Source: Catonella massiliensis
GTDB taxonomy: Bacteria > Bacillota > Clostridia > Lachnospirales > Lachnospiraceae
Length of the DNA stretch: 64,000 bases
Reading direction: 5' to 3'
Assembly (NCBI RefSeq): GCF_016651435.1
Contig: NZ_JAEPRJ010000001.1
Coordinates: 1,984,001 to 2,048,000, forward strand
Positions 1-7,910 of this stretch are shown piece by piece. The notes beneath the pieces were generated by a model. That model was given only the letters and a program-made list of their open reading frames with translations, searched no databases and was not told where the DNA came from. The translations under genes were made by a program, and so were the position numbers. Positions within the stretch are counted from its first letter, which is position 1, and each line of letters opens with the position of its first letter.

Positions 1-497
1 GGAACCTGTCTCCCAAAGTCTGGAAAGAGGTCAAAGCCGTCATGATGGTGGTGTTCAGTGATAGTAAGAGGTGTATGAAGCACCATCCAGTGCAGTAGAT
101 TGGTAAATTGGCACATTCCACCGCCAACTCCTTCCGAAACCTTTCCAAGAGAAATGGTCATCCCCTCTTTGTAGCCTTTATTCGCAGTACAATTGCCCAC
201 AAGTTTCCAAAACGAAAAGGTCTCACCAGGCTTAATCAATATCCCTGAAACCTTAGGTGCCGCCAAGCCAAGATTCACCACCTTATTCTCCTGTAAATCC
301 TGCCTTACACCTCCAAGTCTTCTCCTCATCAAGGACTTATGCTCGTAAAGTAGGACAGGAAGCTTCTCTGTCTTCTTTTCCTTTGCAAATCTAGTTACAT
401 TCTTAAAATCCCTTACTCTTCTCTTGATTCTTTCTTTACACAAGGAAATTTCATATGTAAATGGAGAAATTTCACAAAATAGTTTTCGTTTCTTCAT
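1..497 (-). CDS. VanW family protein (partial, 3' end outside window)
   Basis: Reading the minus strand from an ATG at 495-497 gives an open frame that runs off the left edge (165 codons seen). The translation begins MKKRKLFCEISPFTYEIS. It contains GETFSFWKLVGNCTANKGY and then GGGMCQFTNLLHWMVLHT, followed by ITEHHHDGFDLFPD. These are the hallmark blocks of the VanW family (the G-x-T-F-S-F-W and GGG-x-CQ motifs). The family is named after a gene in vanB-type glycopeptide-resistance clusters, but its biochemical role is not established, and most members lie outside resistance clusters. No signal peptide is visible. A consensus promoter lies 32 bp upstream. The call is secure as a family; the function is open and no other van genes are in view. 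Confidence 0.88.
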   Translation of the reverse strand, partial: MKKRKLFCEISPFTYEISLCKERIKRRVRDFKNVTRFAKEKKTEKLPVLLYEHKSLMRRRLGGVRQDLQENKVVNLGLAAPKVSGILIKPGETFSFWKLVGNCTANKGYKEGMTISLGKVSEGVGGGMCQFTNLLHWMVLHTPLTITEHHHHDGFDLFPDFGRQV

Positions 498-558
498 TAC
501 CCACCCCACAGGATTTATTCTTATGGATATTATACAGGGTGAGAGGGGGAAAGGCAAG
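494..558 (-). repeat. Promoter/start-codon duplication, copy 1
   Basis: About 65 bp covering the start codon, leader and promoter of the VanW gene recurs at 2305-2369 with about two mismatches. Both copies read on the minus strand. Confidence 0.85.
529..557 (-). promoter_or_regulatory. Sigma-A promoter for the VanW gene
   Basis: On the minus strand TTGCCT, a 17-bp spacer and TATAAT are found, with the -10 box about 31 bp before the VanW start codon. The spacing is ideal. The whole block from -35 to start codon is repeated near 2305-2369. Confidence 0.75.
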
Positions 559-620
559 GATTGAAAGGTGGATAAAATCTGATCTGCTTGTTCTCTTTGC
601 GATGCTTATTGTAGCAAAAT

Positions 621-644
621 GCCTGTCCCTAAAATTGGACAGGC
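621..644 (-). terminator. Hairpin, possible weak terminator
   Basis: GCCTGTCC and GGACAGGC form an 8-bp perfect stem with an 8-nt loop. On the minus strand it is followed by ATTTTGC, a poor T-run. It lies downstream of the tail-cassette array, so it may end that transcript; the weak T-run keeps this tentative. Confidence 0.4.
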
Positions 645-768
645 ACACTCCCTGTTTCTATCTAATAGAATTACTTTCCCTATCATATATGTTGTTCCTT
701 GAATGCGCCAAAATTCTTCAGCCAAGAAACCACAGCATTGCAGACGCTTTCATAAAAGTTAGTTTTTT

Positions 769-784
769 AACTTCACGGATTCAG
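769..784. repeat. Dispersed 16-20 bp repeat, site 1
   Basis: AACTTCACGGATTCAG here is also found at 2609, 11729 and, with one change, 14837, always in the same orientation. It sits just beyond the stop codon of the last tail cassette. Confidence 0.7.
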
Positions 785-785
785 A

Positions 786-947
786 TTACACTAAAGCTGT
801 CTCACGCTCTTCAATTATTCTTTTTACTTCATCCATGCTCTTTTTTGTAGCAAGAGAAATTTGTTCCAATGAGAATTTGTTCTTAAACATATTCATCACA
901 ACCTCTTCAAGCGTCTCATCCACTATTCCCTGGCTTAAGTTACACAT
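786..947 (-). pseudogene. C-terminal tail cassette 3 of PD-(D/E)XK nuclease gene
   Basis: A 53-codon frame starts MCNLSQGIVDETLEEVVMNM and ends in ERETALV. It is clearly homologous to the last 53 residues of the complete 308-residue protein at 1205-2131 and to the cassette at 971-1156. It has an ATG and an AAGGAAG sequence about 9 nt before it, so translation is conceivable, but there is no nuclease core. I read it as a duplicated gene tail, not an independent gene. The alternative is a store of spare C-termini (see findings). Confidence 0.7.
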
Positions 948-1367
948 AGTATCCACTTCCTTTATTAGGTCTATACTAAAACTGCCTCTTGCTCTTCAAT
1001 TATTCTTTTTACTTCATCTACACTCTTTTTCGTTGCAAGCGAGATTTGTTCCAATGAAAATTTATTATTGTACATATTCATAATAAAGTCTATCAAATTC
1101 TTTGCTGTTACCTCTGCTGTTACCCTATCCACTATTCCCTGGCTTAAGTTACACATAACTTTATTCCCTCACAATTGAATCACAAAATGTTAAACTGGTT
1201 TATTCTATGCTAATGTAAGCTTATTTATCTCAATTATTTTCTCAACTTCTTCTTTACTCATCTCAACAGCCTTTGCTATTTGTTCCGAGGTATAACCTAA
1301 CCTATGCATATTCAAAATAACTTTTTCAAGCGTCTCATCCACTATTCCCTGGCTTAAGTTACACATA
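920..1367 (-). repeat. Tandem array of three about 210-bp tail units
   Basis: A block of about 29 bp encoding MCNLSQGIV on the minus strand is identical at 920-948, 1129-1157 and 1339-1367. The spacing is about 209 and 211 bp. The 1339-1367 copy lies inside the full-length nuclease gene; the other two begin the isolated tail cassettes. Confidence 0.85.
971..1156 (-). pseudogene. C-terminal tail cassette 2 of PD-(D/E)XK nuclease gene
   Basis: A 61-codon frame starts MCNLSQGIVDRVTAEVTAKN and ends in EEQEAVLV. It matches the tail of the full-length gene and cassette 3, with about eight extra codons near its start. The region after the insertion (FSLEQISLATKKS) is almost identical to cassette 3, so 2 and 3 are closer to each other than to the tail of the full gene. 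A GAGGGA-like ribosome site precedes the ATG. No nuclease domain is present. Confidence 0.7.
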
Positions 1368-2131
1368 ACACTCACGTCCTTTCTCAAAGTATCATTTACT
1401 TGAATTTTATATTCCTTTTCAATAATATTTATTTTTTCACTCGTAGTAAGTTGCTTTGACATCAAAGCTACCAACAAACGATGAAGCTCATATTTTTCAT
1501 CATGAATAGGCAAATCTTTCGCAAGACCAATTAATACGATATTAATCATATCCAGCTTCCCTTCCCACGTTCTAGAACCCAAAGCTTTCCTATTGGCCAA
1601 CTGATAATAATCCAAGCTGTTTTCAGGCATATTCATACAAATCCAAATGGTATAAACACACTTAATATCATCATAGTTAGTATTTACAAAGTCCCTCTCT
1701 TTCTGAGAAGATATCAACCTGCAGGCATAGAAAATCCCCCTGTTTAAGATACTATATCCTGATGGGGCATCTTTCTGTGCTTCAATATTTATTATAATCT
1801 GCGATACTCCGTCTTTTAGCCTGACGTAGAACACAATGTCAAATCTTACTACACCTTCATTAACATCTGCACTTTCTGAATTAAGTCCTGCTAGTCTTTT
1901 CCCACACTGCCTTATATTTGTGAGCCCGGGCTCTACAGGAACAGAACTGATACAAGGCTCTCCTTCAATGTACCCTTCCACATCTGCGGGATCCATATCC
2001 CTAAATTCTTCAACTGTACTCGTAAGAATATGTGCAAGTATGCTCTTATTTCCTAAAAGCCTTTTGGCATTCTCATCATACTGTGCCTTATCCCCTGCAG
2101 AATTAACTGCATTTTTTATTTCTGTATTCAA
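1205..2131 (-). CDS. PD-(D/E)XK nuclease family protein (Rpn / PDDEXK_2-like)
   Basis: The 308-residue protein has the family opening (KAQYDENAKRLLGNKSILAH, then EGYIEGEP) and a PD-(D/E)XK core: FDIVFYVRL followed by IIINIEAQKD (D...E-x-Q). The last 53 residues, from MCNLSQGIVD on, form the family's helical tail. Members are annotated as transposase-like or recombination-promoting nucleases and are often multi-copy in Lachnospiraceae; they are thought to cut DNA. The length suits an intact gene and no stop interrupts it. Two further copies of the tail follow directly downstream on the same strand. I see no partner gene, so its host function is unknown. Confidence 0.8.
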   Translation of the reverse strand: MNTEIKNAVNSAGDKAQYDENAKRLLGNKSILAHILTSTVEEFRDMDPADVEGYIEGEPCISSVPVEPGLTNIRQCGKRLAGLNSESADVNEGVVRFDIVFYVRLKDGVSQIIINIEAQKDAPSGYSILNRGIFYACRLISSQKERDFVNTNYDDIKCVYTIWICMNMPENSLDYYQLANRKALGSRTWEGKLDMINIVLIGLAKDLPIHDEKYELHRLLVALMSKQLTTSEKINIIEKEYKIQVNDTLRKDVSVMCNLSQGIVDETLEKVILNMHRLGYTSEQIAKAVEMSKEEVEKIIEINKLTLA

Positions 2132-2164
2132 TACTAATTTCCCCCTAACCCCTTCTTTCCATTA

Positions 2165-2308
2165 TTATAAGCTAAATCTAGATAATACGCAACTCGAAAA
2201 GCGAATAACAATGAGCTTAGCAAACTCCCCCTTGACCATATCCTCTACTATCTCATACACTACCTTTGCATGATTTCCCTTCAATATCTCCTCAGACAGT
2301 TTCTTCAT
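2165..2308 (-). CDS. Short unknown ORF behind the duplicated promoter
   Basis: A 47-codon frame begins MKKLSEEILKGNHAKVVYEI. Its start codon and promoter are the second copy of the VanW upstream block. It is probably the start of a gene truncated by rearrangement, as the last residues (FSSCVLSRFSL) look like out-of-frame read-through. I do not recognise it. It could be a real small protein, but there is nothing beyond the borrowed promoter to support that. Confidence 0.3.
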   Translation of the reverse strand: MKKLSEEILKGNHAKVVYEIVEDMVKGEFAKLIVIRFSSCVLSRFSL

Positions 2309-2369
2309 CACCCACCCCACAGGATTTATTCTTATGGATATTATACAGGGTGGGAGGGGGAAAGGCAAG
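2305..2369 (-). repeat. Promoter/start-codon duplication, copy 2
   Basis: Near-identical to 494-558. It carries its own TTGCCT, 17-bp spacer and TATAAT (minus strand, 2340-2368) and an ATG at 2306-2308, so it should fire as well as copy 1. Confidence 0.85.
2340..2368 (-). promoter_or_regulatory. Sigma-A promoter (copy 2)
   Basis: TTGCCT-N17-TATAAT on the minus strand, identical boxes to those at 529-557. It would transcribe the short ORF and then the PD-(D/E)XK gene and its tail cassettes. Confidence 0.7.
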
Positions 2370-2431
2370 GGAAGGGACGCTTGGTAGATACTAATTCATA
2401 TGACTTTTAAAATTGCAACCTTTTTAATCTA

Positions 2432-2545
2432 GGTTCTTTGCTCTTTTTGCCCTGATAAAAGGCCTCCTATGATTTATATTCTATCATAGAAGGCCTATTG
2501 CTTAATAGCTATTTACAGAAAAAGCTTCACATACTCTTTTTTAAC
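2432..2545 (-). mobile_element. Remnant of the 5' end of an IS256-type element
   Basis: This stretch matches the start region of the IS256-type pseudogene at about 14725-14825, including the hairpin CTATGAT...ATCATAG and the AGGAGG ribosome site, but the start codon is destroyed and no transposase follows. It is a solo IS end. From 2546 to 2876 I see only the dispersed repeat at 2609-2625 and AT-rich sequence. Confidence 0.7.
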
Positions 2546-2608
2546 TTGTCAATAAAATTCTCAATGTATATAACCAGTATTTTGTATGCTGGTTTTAAAT
2601 AAAAAATT

Positions 2609-2625
2609 AACTTCACGGATTCAGG
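2609..2625. repeat. Dispersed 16-20 bp repeat, site 2
   Basis: AACTTCACGGATTCAGG, same orientation as at 769, 11729 and 14837. It lies about 60 bp beyond the solo IS256-type end. Confidence 0.7.
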
Positions 2626-2876
2626 TTTAGTATAATGCCAATTCATTTCTGTTTCGATGTATTTGTATTGTTTTTGTGGCAATTTACCTCATTCCATCAT
2701 AATGTGTCCACATACGTGCCATCTTCACTATGTCTTCATATTTTACACCGTCTTCATAAGTCTCCTGAACATAACTTTCGTAAACTAACCTATGCTGTAT
2801 ATTTATTCTTCTCTAATGATGTATTTATAAAAACTTTACCCTTATGTACTCTCTAGTTTCAATATTTTAATATTCC

Positions 2877-3941
2877 CTAATCTTCATTTTTCTTATTTTC
2901 TACCTGAATACTAAACATTTCCTTCTGTGTTTCAATCTCCGCACGCAATTCTTCTTCTGTTGGAAGATATAACTTATATTTCGATGCAAATAACTGCTCG
3001 TTTCCATGAAGAATTGAATACTTGGCTATATCTTCATCTGTATCCGCACATAGCACAATACCAAGAGTTGGATTATCTCCTTCCCCACGTTTGAGATCAT
3101 CATACATTCGAATATACATATCCATCTGTCCTATATCCTGATGCGTAATTTTCTTTGTCTTCAAATCAATAAGTACAAAGCATTTCAAAATATAATTGTA
3201 GAAAACAAGATCAATATAATAATCTTCCTTCTCTGTATGAATGTGCTGCTGTCTTGCTACAAAAGCATAGCCTTTTCCAAGTTCCATCAGAAACTTCTGA
3301 AGATTATCTATAATGCATTGCTCTAGGTCAGACTCCAGAAAAGACGTATCCTCTTTCATACCCAGAAATTCAGCAATAACAGGGTTCTTAATGAATTCAA
3401 GCTTTGTCTGATATTCGGAAGTTAATTCCTTCATTTCAGTTTCTACTGCTGATTTATCTTGCGTTTTAAGAATTCTATAGTAGTATTGCGAGCTAATATT
3501 TCTTTGAAGTGTCTTTACACTCCATGTTTCCTTTAATGCTTCATTCTCGTACCATTCTCTTGCAATCTCATCTTTAACCTGTAACAATACCCTATAATGA
3601 GTCCATGATAATTTTACATTAGATTTTCCACTTTTTGAGTGGAAAATCTCTGGATACATCTTATAAAAAGAATAGAAATTATATAAATTTGTTTTAGTGT
3701 ATCCCCTTCCATACTGTGCGTTTAAGTCCTCAGATAATTTTTTAATTACTTCTGCACCATATTCAGCTCTTTATTCACCATTCAGCTCTTCATCAGCTAT
3801 TCTCTTACCAAGAAGCCAGTTCCTGTGAACAAGCGTTAAATCAACTGCAGAGTATGCCACTCTCCTAGCAGTTTCAATAATATTACAAACATCTTCAAAG
3901 ACACTACCTGTTTTTACATATTTCAATAATTCGTTTGCCAT
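2877..3941 (-). pseudogene. PDDEXK nuclease of the YhcG/DUF1016 family, interrupted by one in-frame stop
   Basis: From an ATG at 3939-3941 with AGAGGAG upstream, the frame reads MANELLKYVKTGSVFEDVCN, reaches LLGKRIADEELNGE and then hits TAA at 3771-3773 (codon 57). The same frame continues RAEYGAEVIKKLSEDLNAQY and TNLYNFYSFYKMYPEI into the long open part. Without the stop the product would be 354 residues, normal for DUF1016 proteins (N-terminal helical domain, C-terminal PD-(D/E)XK nuclease). The nuclease core is visible: YYIDLVFYN then FVLIDLKTKK. The family consensus at the stop is usually lysine, so a single AAA to TAA change explains it. The rest is undamaged, which suggests a recent loss. 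The 260-residue C-terminal part has its own ATG at 3659 and could still be made. Confidence 0.8.
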
Positions 3942-4320
3942 AAATCACTCCTCTCTGAAAATCATAATTTATAACAGTTTTTGCCACTCTTCCTTACTGG
4001 AGCGAAACCGTTGTCAATAAAAACGTGGAATACCAACACAGGCAGCATTGCAGCCTGTGAGGATATGCCGCGAAAGTTTATTGACATAAGGTTCTCGGAT
4101 TATCCTATTCTGCTGAAAAGGGCTACTGCACCCTTTTCCTGCCATCCGGCGAGGACAGGTGTGGACAGAGCCCACAAAACGGATTAAGGGACAAGTCCCT
4201 TGTGGGGTTTGGAGCAACGCCCCAAGGTTTCAATCACACAATCTGCAATTTTCAGGGTTTATTGAAGCATATTTTTTTGACTACTTCTTTTATAACTCAC
4301 TTGACACTACCTGAATCATT
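3942..4320. other. Non-coding gap with a hairpin-rich mobile-element-like segment
   Basis: This 379-bp gap is richer in GC than its surroundings between about 3980 and 4240. It contains strong inverted repeats: AAGGGACAAGTCCCTT, CAGGC...GCCTG and GGGG...CCCC. The composition resembles hairpin-rich intergenic parts of conjugative or mobilisable elements, but I cannot name a family. No convincing gene is in it. Confidence 0.4.
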
Positions 4321-5766
4321 TTATAATTTCAAAGTATCGATATCCATTTTTCTTCCTGAAAGGTATAAATCATATGCCATTGTTGCAGGAATCAACCTTG
4401 TTTTAACGTCTTGAAGTCCGAGACTAGAAAGCATCTGCATTCGAACTTCTCCTTTATCTTCTATCTCACTATTTTCTGTGGGCAACAGAAAACAGTTCTT
4501 TACAGACGCAAATTCATGTTCATCTATGAACTTTTGATACGCCAATTGATATAGATACTGCTTGGTAACCGACTCTATGCCCGGTTGATCTGTCGGAGCA
4601 ATTCCCTTTTCCAAATGAGCATTATAATATTTCGCATCAAATATGATGAATTGATATTGGCCACTGACTTTGCAAATGGAAATTAAATCTGGAATCAATG
4701 TATCTTTCGCACATTTTCCTGTAAGTGTCCATAATGGTTTCTCTATTAGTTCAATCAGCTTCTGCCTTCTGTTATAGCCATCTTTCAAAGGAACAGGAAG
4801 CTTTAAAGCACCAAGTGCAACATCTAATTGATTATCCATAATGTCTGCACAGACTTTTTCCCATACTAGATTGAAACTATTTGTCCCAAATAATGACAAA
4901 CAATCTGTATCGCAGAGACTTCCTCTTCTATCGATATAAGCGTACATTGTCTTCAAAACTAGTTGTTTCCTTGTGTTGAACTGAGTGTTAAGTTCATTTT
5001 CAATTCGATATAGGATATATTCTTTATCACCAAAATCTTCCAATTCTTCATCAGTAAGATCAATGCCTGACATTTCAAATAAGTTAAGCAGTTCTGCATC
5101 CTGGAGTTCTTTTGATGCCATTGTCACCACGCACTCATGAAGTCTCTTGAAATAATCAAAATCATTAGTGACCCTCTTACGAGTTTGAAGTTCTGTATAA
5201 TATGGACGATTTTCTGACAGCAATGTAAAAGTTTCGTTGATGGTTTTATCCCACAGAATTTCACCAGAGCCGTTACACTCAATGATATCCTCCGTATTGG
5301 TATAAACTCCATTTTCGAAGTAATCTTGTAGAAGGAACAGTAGCACAGCCAACAGATTAAATGAACTGCTTTCACTACTGTCATTAAACATACGAACAAT
5401 CTGCTCTTTGGAATTGTATTTTTCCAAAACCTTAATGACCTTTCGCAGTTCATCCGCGGGTTCCTTTACATTCAGAAGATACTTCGGATAACACTTCAGG
5501 ACTCTTCCTACTGCGACAATAACCCCAACGAAAGTAAAGACATAGAGATATTCGTTTTCTCCAACCTCCACATCAACCACCTCGATATCCTCTTCCAGCA
5601 AATCTGCCATATTTTTCTGTACATAAGAAGATTTTACTGCTTTAAGAACACCAAATTCTTTCAGCTTTCTGATTAACGAAACCACATATTCTTCACTGCA
5701 CTTTAAAATCTGACATAATTCTTTTTGCGTATATCTTTTCTGTTCTCGTACAAATTCAGAGATCAT
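4321..5766 (-). CDS. LlaJI family restriction endonuclease subunit (R2, McrC-like role)
   Basis: The 481-residue product starts with a helix-turn-helix-like segment (about 1-45, KELCQILKCSEEYVVSLIRK). It ends in a PD-(D/E)XK nuclease core: TLIPDLISICK followed by FIIFDAKYYN (PD...DAK, about residues 385-405). This layout fits the LlaJI-type restriction proteins that act as the nuclease partner of an McrB-like GTPase. It is the last gene of the operon, 13 bp after R1. The known LlaJI of Lactococcus has two methylases, an McrB-like R1 and this type of R2 in the same order. The call rests on motif plus context; a generic McrC is the alternative. Confidence 0.8.
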   Translation of the reverse strand: MISEFVREQKRYTQKELCQILKCSEEYVVSLIRKLKEFGVLKAVKSSYVQKNMADLLEEDIEVVDVEVGENEYLYVFTFVGVIVAVGRVLKCYPKYLLNVKEPADELRKVIKVLEKYNSKEQIVRMFNDSSESSSFNLLAVLLFLLQDYFENGVYTNTEDIIECNGSGEILWDKTINETFTLLSENRPYYTELQTRKRVTNDFDYFKRLHECVVTMASKELQDAELLNLFEMSGIDLTDEELEDFGDKEYILYRIENELNTQFNTRKQLVLKTMYAYIDRRGSLCDTDCLSLFGTNSFNLVWEKVCADIMDNQLDVALGALKLPVPLKDGYNRRQKLIELIEKPLWTLTGKCAKDTLIPDLISICKVSGQYQFIIFDAKYYNAHLEKGIAPTDQPGIESVTKQYLYQLAYQKFIDEHEFASVKNCFLLPTENSEIEDKGEVRMQMLSSLGLQDVKTRLIPATMAYDLYLSGRKMDIDTLKL

Positions 5767-5779
5767 AAATCAGACCTCC

Positions 5780-7909
5780 TTATTCTTCAGAATCAGTGAA
5801 AGGATTCCCGTTTTCATCAAGCTGATATTCATTTGTCACTAAGTCTTGAATCTGTACTAATGTTTGAATTGATCCATTAAAAATGCCAATTCCTTGTTCA
5901 TCGAATGCTTCGCAAATCTTGGAATATCTTGTCTGTCCTTTGGCACTGCCTTCAAATAAACTTGGGCATTTCTGTTTTGCAGCGTCATCGAATAAATACA
6001 TAAGGACTTTATTCTTAAATGCATCACAGAACTTCTTAGAATCAATCTCAGTACCACCATCTTTAGGTATAACGATGCTCTTAGAAATAAAGTAAGGTCC
6101 TAACTGCTTATCTTCATTAATTTTCGATTCTGCAAGGAATTCATTTATTGCTTTTCTAAGTTCATTCCACTCAATACGTTGTTGTTCCTTCGAACCGATA
6201 GTCACATATTTTCCTCGAAGCTGTTCATCATTATCATCGATTCCAAGATATGTAAAATCCCATCTTCTCTTAAAAGCAGTATCCATAGGGAACACACCTT
6301 GGTCTGCGCTATTCATAGTTGCCCATATAAATATATTATCCGGGATTTTTATTTTGTTATAGTCATCCGGATTTCCACCCAGTTCTTTTGCTAGATACTT
6401 CTTAATATCCTCTGTTGCCTGAATTGGATATTCACTGACGAAGTCATTACCTCTATCAAGCAACTGGAAGATATCTCCGAATACCGCTGCCACATTGGCA
6501 CGGTTGATTTCCTCAATAATTAGCAAGAATGGTTTTATATTATCAGTTCTGCTGTTCTTAAGTGCTTTGACATATATACGCATGAAAGGACCCGGAACAT
6601 ACTCATAAGCTATATCTTTCTTACCCTTTGATGGCTTTGATAGATTTACATATGGCCGGATTGCTCTTCCGTGATTACGTTCAACGCTATTATCGCCAGC
6701 CGCATCTGAACCATCCGCTTTTCTTGTTTTGAAACTTTCGTCTGTATAGAGCCCAAGCAAAAGCGGAAGTCTTGTTAGTCCATCACCCTTAAATCTGTCA
6801 TAAAGCAAATCATACTTTTCTTGTGCAGACTTTGTTTCATCAGTTAAAATAGCCAACACTTCCTTTTCGGAAGCTAAAGAAATAATCTCTGCAGAATCAT
6901 CAACCATAACAGGCTTATATGTTCCGACAAAGTTTGCATAAGAATAATCAGGATGGAAGGTTACACGTTCATAGTCTTCCTCGTTGCCTTCTCCCAACAG
7001 TTCTAAGCGGTCGCTATTAATAGTGAAACTCTTACCGGTGCCTGGTGCTCCAAACAAGATTCTGTTTCTTGAAAAGGATGATTCATAACCAGTCTTAAAG
7101 GGATCTTCTCTTTCCACATATGAATCATCTTCTTCACTGAGATCATCATTTGTCACTTCATCATCAATATCCATATACTTTTGATAACTCAGCTTAATAT
7201 CATTGAATGCTTCACCTTCTGGAGTCCAAAAATCTTCATAGGTCAAAATATCATACAGGTCTGCCTTGTTACTGGAAGTTAAAGAATCTGATTCTAATCT
7301 AATACTACCATCATTATCTTCTTTTACACATCCAGACCAAGTTAATACTTTTACCATTTCTCTTACTTGACGAGTCTCCTGTTTCCATTGTCTGTTATCT
7401 TCATTTTTCTCTACAGTTGACGGAAATGAACTATTTTTTCTATATTCTTCTATCTGTTTAATGATAGTTAAATAATCCACTTGATTAGTTTTAGCAACAG
7501 CGGAATTAAAGAAGATAAAATCCGCTATTTCCTCCTTAGTCAGATAAGCATCTGATAATCCTTGAATTTTCATCATATACAGCAATCTGAGAATAATCCT
7601 CATTGGTGCTAACTGAATTCCATCTGCAATTGCAGACTCAAATGATTCCTTTGTTCTTGGGTTAGGAAATTGGAATTTTTTTATAAAATTCAAGACGACT
7701 GTTCTAACATTATTGTTTGCACATAACACAGCACACTGACTACTTTTTGTTAAATTAAAATAAAAGCCTAACGTGTTCATGTTGTTATTTGCATTTTTAT
7801 CTTCGTTAGCTGACGGAACACTATCGTTCATGAAACACGCTCCAGCTTCAACCAATGAATCTTTTAGGTGTGATATCCTAAGATCGTTTGTAAATAAATA
7901 ATGATACAT
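5780..7909 (-). CDS. McrB-like AAA+ GTPase restriction subunit (R1 of LlaJI-type system)
   Basis: The 709-residue protein has an N-terminal region without clear motifs (1-280, presumably DNA-target recognition). A McrB-type AAA+ motor follows: Walker A GAPGTGKS (about 287-294), Walker B FLLIIEEINRANVAAVFGDI and the sensor/signature MNSADQGVFPMDTAFKRRW. Such proteins hydrolyse GTP and drive translocation, bringing the nuclease partner to cleave between sites. The start codon lies 1 bp after the stop of the second methylase, and the nuclease gene follows 13 bp later, so all are co-transcribed. No frame damage is seen, so the system may be active. Confidence 0.85.
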   Translation of the reverse strand: MYHYLFTNDLRISHLKDSLVEAGACFMNDSVPSANEDKNANNNMNTLGFYFNLTKSSQCAVLCANNNVRTVVLNFIKKFQFPNPRTKESFESAIADGIQLAPMRIILRLLYMMKIQGLSDAYLTKEEIADFIFFNSAVAKTNQVDYLTIIKQIEEYRKNSSFPSTVEKNEDNRQWKQETRQVREMVKVLTWSGCVKEDNDGSIRLESDSLTSSNKADLYDILTYEDFWTPEGEAFNDIKLSYQKYMDIDDEVTNDDLSEEDDSYVEREDPFKTGYESSFSRNRILFGAPGTGKSFTINSDRLELLGEGNEEDYERVTFHPDYSYANFVGTYKPVMVDDSAEIISLASEKEVLAILTDETKSAQEKYDLLYDRFKGDGLTRLPLLLGLYTDESFKTRKADGSDAAGDNSVERNHGRAIRPYVNLSKPSKGKKDIAYEYVPGPFMRIYVKALKNSRTDNIKPFLLIIEEINRANVAAVFGDIFQLLDRGNDFVSEYPIQATEDIKKYLAKELGGNPDDYNKIKIPDNIFIWATMNSADQGVFPMDTAFKRRWDFTYLGIDDNDEQLRGKYVTIGSKEQQRIEWNELRKAINEFLAESKINEDKQLGPYFISKSIVIPKDGGTEIDSKKFCDAFKNKVLMYLFDDAAKQKCPSLFEGSAKGQTRYSKICEAFDEQGIGIFNGSIQTLVQIQDLVTNEYQLDENGNPFTDSEE

Positions 7910-7910
7910 T

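Noticed and set aside
1..497. Vancomycin-resistance cluster
   Set aside because: VanW-family genes are common outside resistance clusters and no vanB, vanH, vanX, vanR or vanS gene is seen.
461..1083. Plus-strand ORFs of 129 and 82 codons
   Set aside because: They lie antisense to the VanW start, the hairpin and the tail cassettes, have no ribosome site and give hydrophobic low-quality sequence.
2635..2856. Plus-strand 73-codon ORF in a gene gap
   Set aside because: No ribosome site, odd composition (Phe/His/Leu-rich) and no similarity to anything; likely chance.
3141..3326. Plus-strand 61-codon ORF with a hydrophobic stretch
   Set aside because: It is the antisense shadow of the DUF1016 nuclease core and has no ribosome site.
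4014..4217. Overlapping ORFs on both strands in the hairpin cluster
   Set aside because: Composition follows the palindromes; no ribosome site; products do not look like folded proteins.
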